Positions 23,554 through 32,089 of a stretch of 64,000 bases of DNA are shown here, piece by piece (position 1 is the stretch's first letter; each line of letters opens with the position of its first letter). The notes beneath the pieces are model-generated. The model was not told the DNA's origin and made no database searches. It saw only the letters and a program-made list of their open reading frames with translations. Origin of the DNA: Paraspadella gotoi (lineage: Eukaryota > Chaetognatha); assembly GCA_051294375.1 (NCBI GenBank), contig CM119267.1:10725045-10789044 (forward strand). The letters are read 5' to 3'. The position numbers and the translations under genes were made by a program.

Positions 23554-23570
23554 CTTTAAAAGAAAACGTC
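23554..23570 (-). other. Splice-acceptor-like site just upstream of BTB-BACK start
   Basis: On the minus strand the sequence GACGTTTTCTTTTAAAG ends in AG at 23555-23554, 22 nt before the first ATG. It could be the 3' end of a 5' UTR intron or a spliced-leader acceptor. Confidence 0.4.
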
Positions 23571-25274
23571 AAAGGCGGGCGAAATGTTCTTCGATCACGA
23601 ATATTGAAGGTTTCAATTAAAGCACGTTTATGTCCAACACACGTAAGGAAACCGGTTTGCCAAATTCAGGTTTTTCTCGCTTCGATTTATTCTCTATCAA
23701 ATCGATTCGCCTTAGATCAAGATGATAAATATTTTCATCGGAGAGAGGTTATTCAACGACAGAGTGATTAAAACGTCCCGATCATCAGTTGATGTTTGTC
23801 TCTTTTCTCAAGCGAAATAGTTTCAAATACAAGACCGGTCTTTTGGTCATGCGTCGCCTGTGAAACAAGGGAACATCAAGTCTAAAACTTTTACGTTATC
23901 ATTATCGTAATTCAATAAGAAGATAATCCCGTGCCATATCATTATTAAGAGTCTGAATATATTGTGCTTATGAAAATAATGATTTAGAAAGCTACGAGAA
24001 AAAAATGTAAAGACCCATTGTAGCAAAATTCTTTGTAGATTTCTGTAGATGACTTGAAATTTTTAGGACAAAAATTGTTTTGAAAATGGTGATTCCCCTA
24101 AATTAGAAATACAAAATAATAACACGAAAATAACTACATTGGCAATGTATATGAGAAATTTTGCGTGATAAAATTGAATCATGCCCCATCCATGGTAGTA
24201 ATTCCCTGCTAAGTTAATAGCATGCGCAAAAACAATTACCGCCTTAAATATTAATTTGACGAAAACAAATGACAACATAGAGAGGACAATATTTAAATTT
24301 TTTTTCGGAGACGAAGTGTAAAAAATACCCGTCATACTGACAAATGGCAAGAATTTCAACTGTTAAGACGATGAAGATGAAATAAATTAAAAAGCCTTAA
24401 ATGCGTACTTTTTAAGTTAAAAAAATATGATAAAAGGAAGAAAAAAAAAACTTTAAATTTTGTCATAAAAATGTTGAAATAAAAAAATATGCGAAACTCT
24501 GCCATAATAAATTTATAATTGGTTACAATTGATAATCGTTAGTTATTCATGATTATAGATACTTTCAAAATTCAAATTGGGGGGAAATAATGGAGATAAT
24601 GGTGATAAAAATTCCAAGCGTTAGACAAACAAACCTAAAATAAATCACCGCTTATGAGCTGTGATTTATATATTTTTTTTGTTTATTTGAAATTTCCAGT
24701 GCCCACGAAAGGATTTAACCGTTAAAGCAAGCGTCTCAATTTCATTTATTTCGCTATAAATTAAATAGAGTGACTAGGGGGAAACTTCCTGCCAACGAAT
24801 TAATTAATTTACTAATTTTAATGCACCGTCAAAGAGAAAATATGAAGTAACTACATGATGACCACGTAATAAATATAAGATGTTCAAATACTGATCCCCC
24901 CCGCAAACAGTTATTAATAAGCATTGAATGATTATGATAAACACCTTTAAGCTAAATAATTATTTTAAAATTACTTTTTCCATTCCGAAAATTAGTTTAT
25001 TTAATTATATTTTTTTTTAAATTTAAGAGAAAAGAGAGTGGGTATACATTGACATTTTGAACCACATTATACATATTTTGTGAAGATAATATCTATCGTT
25101 AGCTTACGGTTTTTAAAAAAATATATAAACAGAGGCGGTTGGAAAGCAATTCATGTAGCAAAGACGGGAATCGATGCATGCATACCAAACGAACAATGTC
25201 AGCATCTTCGCTAAAGAGAACATCAAATTTTAAAGAAGTAAAAGTAGCGAAAAACATAGCTAAGTCTTGTACTA
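23571..25274. other. AT-rich spacer upstream of the BTB-BACK gene
   Basis: I see no convincing gene here. An open frame of 98 codons on the minus strand at 24063-24359 has two hydrophobic stretches, but AT-rich sequence gives such runs by chance. The BTB-BACK promoter should be in the low-coordinate part. Confidence 0.45.
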
Positions 25275-26145
25275 TGTTACACTGCGGCGCAAAAAAAAAA
25301 AAAAAAAATAACACAAAAAGTAGCCACTATTTCCCATTTTAATTTTGAAAAAATATACATAAAAAGTATAGCTTTTTTAAAAAGCTATCGATTGGTGCAA
25401 AATTTTTTTAATTGGTTCCGGCAGTAAAATATAGCAATACTTTAAAGTCTGAATCTCAAAACGGAATTGGGAAAAAGTTATTTCCATAGGTTAGCGTTGA
25501 TGACACTTCTTTTTCTGACTGATGTTTACTATATAGAATTGAAAATCATAATAGAATTAAATACATAAAAGGGTTGGCAAAAAATTTTCTTTACTTTTAT
25601 AAAAAAAATTTTTTTCATTATTGCAAATATAATATTTTAATAATAAATACTAACATCAACGTAATAGACCTATAGACAAAAATAAACAATTTAGTTTTAA
25701 TATAATTGTGAAAATTTATATTAGTCTGCTTCAACACGAGATGCTATAAGGAAAAAAACTTAAATGTGAAAAAGCGTTGAAAATAACCTTGAGTAAATTA
25801 TAACTTAAGTGCTTTTTTTTTACTTTTAAAAGATTATTTTTCCAAATCTATAGTTTCCCCACTTATTTCAATTTGATTTAGGTTAAACATTTTTTTTTTC
25901 TGAAAAGAAAACAGAGCAAACAAATAATTGCGGGAATGGTACCAAAAATATCTTATGTCAACAATAAACGAGAACAAAAAAGGGGAAGATAAAAAGGAAA
26001 AAGAAGAAGAGATCGGGAGACAAAGTCAAGCAACTCCGTCCACATGAGGCGGCAACTCAATCACGGGACTTCGGGAAGCGAGCAGATCCCCGTTCTTCCC
26101 CGTTAAAAAATGGTTGATTCAAGTCCTTAAAGAAAGAAATCAACA

Positions 26146-26283
26146 GGCAGCAGCATAAGCAGCAAGATAAAAGAGAAAAAGAGAGAGCCCCTGCAGAGCC
26201 AGCTGCAGACTCAGAAGGCAGCAGCAGAAGCAGCAGGAAAAAAAAGAGAAAAAGAAAGAGCCCCTGCAGAGCCAGCTGCAGAT
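26146..26283. repeat. Two tandem units of about 70 bp (GCAGCAG...GAGCCCCTGCAGAGCCAGCTGCAGA)
   Basis: Unit 1 runs 26146-26216 and unit 2 runs 26217-26283. Both begin GGCAGCAGCA, pass through a GA-rich middle, and end with CCCCTGCAGAGCCAGCTGCA. They differ by a few bases, so the duplication is fairly recent. The duplicated segment lies inside the TA-flanked element. Confidence 0.85.
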
Positions 26284-26314
26284 TCGTTTTTTCCCCGATG
26301 AATCAGCACTGGGG

Positions 26315-26470
26315 AAAAGAGAGAGAGAGAGCTACATATATTTAAAAGAGAAAAAAGAGAGAGAAGGAAACATAAAAATAAAAGAAAGGAAATTTGTTTG
26401 TTTTGTTAAAACGTAAACAAAACATATAATAACTGTCCTGACCTAATTTTAAGCACATGATTATGAGAAG
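26315..26470. repeat. Inverted copy of a segment of the 18.7-22.2 kb composite element
   Basis: The segment contains GTAAACAAAACATATAATAA and CTGTCC with AATTTTAAG. It matches the reverse complement of about 18937-19070 (where TTAAAATTGGGTTAGGACAG and the CT tract occur). The match extends across the GA-rich flank and is about 75-80 percent by eye. It shows that the TA-flanked element contains, or was inserted by, a piece of the other repeat family. Confidence 0.65.
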
Positions 26471-27226
26471 CTGTATATAAATTTTCAGCTTCATACACCC
26501 AAATTTAATCATAAAAAAGGTGATCTATAATTTGGAACGCCGACGTTTCAATATCATCGCAAACGCTAAGCGATTGCGACGATAAAAATTTCACTTTATG
26601 GCAACAGCCGGGTTGCCTGTGATGCCATTGGGATGGGCATCTCACTGTTGGCTTTAGGGGCTTTCCGACCCTCAGTGACGCCTCCTGTCACTGGCGCGGT
26701 TACCCTAGGACGGGTCTCGCTTGCCACGCAGAGGGAAGTCGTTAGGACTGTGGATGGAACACTACGCCTGGGATGGTGTGTTCCCCTCTGAGCCAATGGA
26801 TTTGGCTGAACGATGGTGGACGTGAGGCGGTGTGAATATACCGCCACAACTTCAGATTTTTTTTACCAATCGTGTTTGACGTCCTATAACTTTTGAACGC
26901 GTTGATCGATTTTAATAGAACTTAGGACAATCGCTTCATCTTTCAATAAACTTTATTAATGTTTCAACATCTCTGTTAAATTCGGCAATCCAATGCGGTT
27001 TTTTCGGTGTGAAAAAAGAAGCTACTTTTTTTTGCGCCGCAGTGTAGTAACTACATCTTTCAACTATGTATAAGTTGTATAACCTAAAACCTTAAACGGA
27101 CCCTAATAGACAGGATCTCCAACGAATTAACGAAGAGGGAGCGGGATATATTTTTTCACATGCGATTTTTTCCCATTTTCCTTCGTAAATTATGCTTGTA
27201 CTCAGAGTGATAAGAGATGTACGTAT

Positions 27227-30200
27227 TTAATTCGGCCACTTCATGTTCCTTTTTTCTTTTGCTCGCGCGTTTTGAAACCAGACATTGACCACTCTGACAT
27301 GTACCCCGATCTTCGCCGCTATTTCCGCGACCCGCATGGCGTTGGGATACTTGTCAACGTCGTAGTAGGCTTTGAGAACCGCTACTTGCTCGTCCGTGAA
27401 TTGAGTTCTGTTCCGGAAGAGATTTGACATGTCCATAGAGCCCGAGGCCCATGCGGGAGTGCTGGAGAAGGACTGAGCGATGCCCGGTAGCTGGTTGCTG
27501 GGGCCGGCCGTGTTGTACCCGCTGGGTCCGTGAAAACCACTATTCATGAACGAGTTTATTTTACCGGGGCCACCTCCCAAAGCGTTGGCGAAGATCCCAT
27601 TGAGAAAACCCGAAGAACCAGGTCCGGCGCAGTTGTTGCCGAAGGCTTCTCTTAAGCGGCCGAGATGCAGCATGTCCAATCCAGGATTGCCGCCTCCGCT
27701 GCCAGCTCCCCCCATATCCCCGAGGCTGGCGGTCATTCGGGCCAAGTCCATTGAGTTATTGGAAGAGTCGGTGGATTCGCCATGTTGCGAGGGGTTCAGA
27801 GAAACGGGTTTCGTTTCTATAACTTCGCAACGATGGTTACTGTCCTCATCACCGGAATTTATAGTGTCTCCGTTTCTAGTGGAATCGCATTCGTTTTTTC
27901 CTGCAGAAGGTCCCTGCTCCTGATGTTCCTCCTTGACCTAAAAACAATTTGAATGCTTACATAATTGCAACGTTAAAAAGAAGCCCAAAACGAGGCAAGG
28001 GAATCTATTGCTACGCCGTGTCCGTTCCCGAGTGACACCAAACAAATCTTGACTATACTTTAAATATTTAATAAACATAATTCATAAGTATATCATTGGT
28101 AGACCTTGCCATATATGAAAAGTTTTGAAATCAAAAAACGAGTATTGTGTAAAAGGTGCCCATACATCATATGAATTTTTTGAACATTTTTTTTAAAAAA
28201 AATTTTACAGTAAATGCTGCCAACTTTGAAAAAAATGAAAAAAAATGGTAAAAAATGGACTTTTTGCTAAATATCTTTAAAAGCTTTATTGCTAGAGGGA
28301 CGAAACCCAAACTATCTTGTAGAGTGGAAAAAATTGACTATGTTTCATACCTCGCATTATAAATTAAGTTAGTTTTTTACTAAGGAAAACTTTTTTAAAA
28401 CCAATTGTTTTGGTCAATTTTTGATAAAATTTTTAAAAAATGATATTTTTAACAATGTTCGTGAAATATTTTGTAAAAATAATTCTGGCGAATTGAATAA
28501 AGAAATAATTGCCTTTGTTTTGCTGAAAGAATTTTTAAAAAAGGATTATTGGTTAAAAAGTTATAATAAAATTTTTTTAAATTTAAAAAAAATCACTTTT
28601 CTTAAATAATTATTTTTATTTAATAGGTTTGAACTAGGCTAAAGGGAAAAAGGGAATGCACTTTTTTCAGAGTAAATAAAAAATAGTAAATTCTGATTTG
28701 ACATGGTAACTTGAATATTTTGCTCACCAGGTCATTAAAGTTTTTTTTAAATTTTATCATTATAATGGAATTATGACTTTTAAATAAGGTAGTTTTTTAA
28801 ATTTTTTTCTATATAAAGAAAAAGAAAAATTGACAAAAGCGATTAAATGATTAAAAATTGATAAAATGAGACAAAAAAAGCAACTGAGAGAAGAGTTGCT
28901 TGCTGCTTACCGATCGAGAAAAAAAAAGTCATCAGAGTGCCAAAAGAATAAAAACTAGTTATTCTATTTTTTTCATAAATTACCTTTGTCAACATAGTTC
29001 TCCAGAACTGAGTTGAATTTAATTTGTGTTAAAATATATTCTTAATCAAAAGTTGTAAAAGACTTAGAAAAATATATTAAGCTTGCTTGATAAATTTAAG
29101 AATAGATCCGATTGTTGATAAATTCATCAACTATAAAAGATATGAAATTAATAAAAATCAAAGATGAATTAAAAATTATAATTTTAAAACTAAATCGACT
29201 ATTTACAATAGACTTAATTATTAACTTTAAATCATGAATAGATAACAAAAAAACAGAATAACTAGTTTTCTTCTTTGGCACTAAACCTTTTTTTTCTCGA
29301 CCGGCAAGCAGCAAGCAACTCTTTTCTCAGTTATTTAACTTTCATTAATTTTACTCTTTTTGCTCATTTTATCAATTTTTAATCATCTAATCGCTTTTGT
29401 CAATTTTTCTTTTTCTTTTATATAGAAAAAATTTAAAAAACTACCTTATTTAACCAGTCATAATTCTATTATAAAATGATAAAAATTAAAAAAAACTTGA
29501 CCTGGTGAGACAATTCAATTCGCCATAATTTTTTTTACAAAATATTTCACGAACATTGTTAAAAATATCATTTTTTAAAAATTTTATCAAAAATTGACCA
29601 AAACAATAGGTTTTAAAAAAATTTTCCTTAGTAAAAAACTAACTTTAATTTATAATACGAGGTATGAAACAGTCAATTTTTTCCACTCTACAAGATAATT
29701 TGGGTTTCGTCCCTCTAGCAAAAGATATTTAGCAAAAAAGTCCATTTTTTACCATTTTTTTTCATTTTTTTCAAAGTTGGCAGCATTTACTGTAAATTTT
29801 TTTTATTTAAATGTTCAAAAAATTCATATGATGTATGGGCACCTTTTACACAATACTCGTTTTTTGATTTCAAAACTTTTCATATATGGAAAACTACTTG
29901 ACGTTTTCTATATATAAGTTTCATTTTGTGTTTAATTCATTTATTATTCTTTGTTTAATTTTTTATCTAACACAGTAAAATTGGCAAAAAAAGACCATTT
30001 TAGGCGTGTTCTTGATTGAATTTTAAAAAAAAATTATATCATAAGAAATCCCTATTAATCCCAGTAGCGTATCTGAATATTGTAATGTTGATATTTTATT
30101 AATTTGATATATTATTTATTTTTTTAGTTGTAAATCTTAAGTTTTCTTAAGTTTTCTTTATGCAGAGAAATGGCAGGCAATAAACAATATAACAATAAGG

Positions 30201-32008
30201 AGTTTGATGTTTGTTTCTTGAAGGTAAGTTGAAGAGTGATCATGTTCCCTCTCTCGTTTCTCTGCCGTCGGTTTCCTGAGGGAAGCCTCCTCTCTGATTG
30301 GTCAATCAGAAGAAAAGACGGAGAAGAAAAGACGGAGAAGCCAAGAGAGACAAGCCACTTGATAATCCATTCTCTGCGTTTATACAATTTGTCCAATTAG
30401 AAAAAAATGCTGTCCTGATCATGTTCTTGACTGGTTTGAAAAATTATTTTATATCGTAAGGATTCCCAGATAATTCTTAATTTAATGGTGTAAATGAATT
30501 TTAATAATTTTAAGTATTTAATGAATAATTAATTTATAATGATTTTCTTTTTTTAAAAGATTCAGTTTTTTACTGTAGATAAAATTGGATGACCATTAAA
30601 GAAAAGTTGTTTTACATAAGTAAATATCAAATTAATCTTATGAAATTAAAATATAATAAACGTCAAGTACTTTGCTACAGAATGAGGAAAAAAATTTAAA
30701 AAAATATTTATCCAATGAGAAATGGTACGCATTTTTTTGGTGTCACTCGCGAACGGACACGGGGTATATTATAATCATGACGAAAAAAAACTTTTTTAAG
30801 GCTATGGTACTGTTACGAATTCCCAAACATGAATAAAAATTAATTGATATAAACTAAGTCGGTGAAGACACTGAAAGAAATTCTAATCAAATAAGTAAAT
30901 CAGTTTCTTAATAACTAAATAAGACATTTTTTACGGCTTACTTTGACGGCATCGGCTAAAATGGAATCCAGCGCCGACGCCGGAAGCTCAGACATCAAGG
31001 CCGCGGCTTCCTCATCGGTTCCACCAGAACCCGACGCGTTTGGCTGAGGAACGGATTGACTTTTCTCGTTGGGACAAGAGATTTTGGCCGGGGTTGCATT
31101 TTCCGACACTTCACTAAAAAGACAACGGAAGGGTGAATCACCACATCGTCTTTAATTAAAACAAGTTATAACATGTTTGTAAGCTTTCGTGGTCCTCAGT
31201 CTATAAGAGCAAAAATTGTTAAACGCTCCATTGACGCTACACGTTCAACAATTCGCACTTCGAGTAACAACCAGAATCCGACCTGTTACTGTTGGAAGCA
31301 GCACGCTTTCTGGGCCATTGCATTGATTCGGCAGCGGAGGTGACAACGGTAACGTCGCCGCCGCTGGAGGTGGGTGCTGCCATCGGGGATGGGGAAGAAC
31401 GACAGGAAAGTCCGGCGGCGGCAGCAGCAGCAGCCGCTTCGGGTCGGGAAGTGGAATGAGATGTCACTTCATTCATGGAAGCCAAAGATTGGTTCGTTGT
31501 CAAAGATGGTGTCGAGCTCATGTGAGACGTCTAAAAGATAAAATAAACAATTGATTAATCTTTATTTTATTCCTGAAGTTAGTGTTTTAAGAACCTTTTG
31601 CTGCTGTTGCTGTTGTTGTTGTCGTTGAAAAATAGCGTCCAGGTTTGGAAAGGGCGGATAAGGCTTTCCACGAATGAGCTGTTTGGAAGGATCTATCGCG
31701 CATTCGACGTCACCGGGACATGGGTGAAGACCTGACGTGAGGAACTCTTCCTTGAGATGCCGATTGCCCGCCCATTGTCGACCTTCTGACGTTTCCACGA
31801 GTATAAAAACGTTAGCGTCTGTAACGTTCGAGAGTTTCAACGCTGATTCCAAAAGAACTGAAAGAATAAAAGCAGATTGCGATTTATTTTCCGATAATAT
31901 GCGTTTCCTAATCCTAAATAAGACGGTTGTACCTCCTGTAAAGGCCGATTCCATGGATTGAAGATGACTGACGAGGCCGAGAAGCGAGGCCGCAGTCGTA
32001 GCCGCCAT
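27227..32008 (-). CDS. Homeodomain transcription factor with poly-Q and an unrecognised N-terminal region
   Basis: Five exons: 32008-31933, 31857-31595, 31530 to about 31245, about 31118-30942, and 27937-27227, giving about 500 aa. The homeodomain is at the extreme C-terminus: it begins FRNRTQFTDEQVAVLKAYYD, and its recognition helix is VVNVWFQNARAKEKR, with Gln at position 50. The VWFQNARAK helix recalls LIM- and ZFH-type homeodomains, but no LIM or zinc finger is present. The N-terminal 110 residues (LESALKLSNVTDANVFILVE, then TSEGRQWAGN) look like a folded domain I do not recognise. After it come a run of Gln, a run of Ala, and a Ser/Gly/Asn-rich linker. The fourth intron (3.0 kb) holds foldback copy 2. 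The exon 3 donor is uncertain. The ATG lies only 81 bp after the PGAP1 stop. Confidence 0.75.
28109..29889. mobile_element. Foldback-type element, copy 2 (inverted relative to copy 1, inside an intron)
   Basis: It starts CCATATATGAAAAGTTTTGA and ends with the reverse complement. The loop (about 28985-29240) is the reverse complement of the loop of copy 1, so the two copies have opposite orientation. The right arm is shorter than the left: about 200 bp between CACTGTCAAATC-like and CAATTCGCC-type landmarks is missing around 29510, giving 1781 bp against 2012 bp. It lies in the large intron of the homeodomain gene, on the side that leaves both splice sites intact. No coding frame. Confidence 0.88.
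29890..30940. other. Rest of the large intron of the homeodomain gene
   Basis: This is AT-rich intronic sequence with no coding exon that I can support. A patch at about 30230-30370 is less AT-rich and has two GAAAAGACGGAGAAG direct repeats. It could be regulatory, but the sequence does not show it. Confidence 0.45.
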
Positions 32009-32024
32009 TTTTTTTTCAGTTAAC

Positions 32025-32030
32025 TTTATT
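32025..32030 (-). promoter_or_regulatory. Poly(A) signal of PGAP1 lying next to the homeodomain gene start
   Basis: AATAAA on the minus strand lies 60 nt after the PGAP1 stop codon and only 16 nt before the homeodomain gene ATG. Cleavage 10-30 nt further on would fall at or inside the next coding region, so the two transcripts must overlap or be processed from a common precursor. Confidence 0.55.
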
Positions 32031-32089
32031 ATCCACAAAAATAAATCCCTAATTATGTAAATAAGTCAATTGAATTAAAAAAAGACTAA

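Larger units (their letters stand above)
25276..27048. mobile_element. TA-flanked transposon relic with mariner-like ends
   Basis: The left end is TA followed by CACTGCGGCGCAAAAAAA, and the right end is TTTTTTTGCGCCGCAGTG followed by TA. Inside each end a second short match (AAAAGTAGC, 25316 region and 27015 region) extends the inverted repeat. A TA target duplication is the rule for Tc1/mariner elements. The interior (about 1.77 kb) holds no transposase frame. It carries a GA-rich part, a tandem duplication of a 71 bp unit, and a GC-rich block at about 26560-26860. It looks like a non-autonomous or decayed element carrying foreign segments. Confidence 0.75.

Noticed and set aside
24063-24359. 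Minus-strand open frame of 98 codons with two hydrophobic stretches
   Set aside because: It lies in AT-rich spacer, where Phe/Ile/Leu-rich frames arise by chance. There is no family match and no splice or poly(A) context that supports it.
26596-26847. Minus-strand frame of 83 codons in the GC-rich block of the TA-flanked element
   Set aside because: The frame is rich in Thr, Pro and Arg, as expected from GC-rich non-coding DNA. It has no recognisable domain and is more likely transposon cargo or untranslated sequence.
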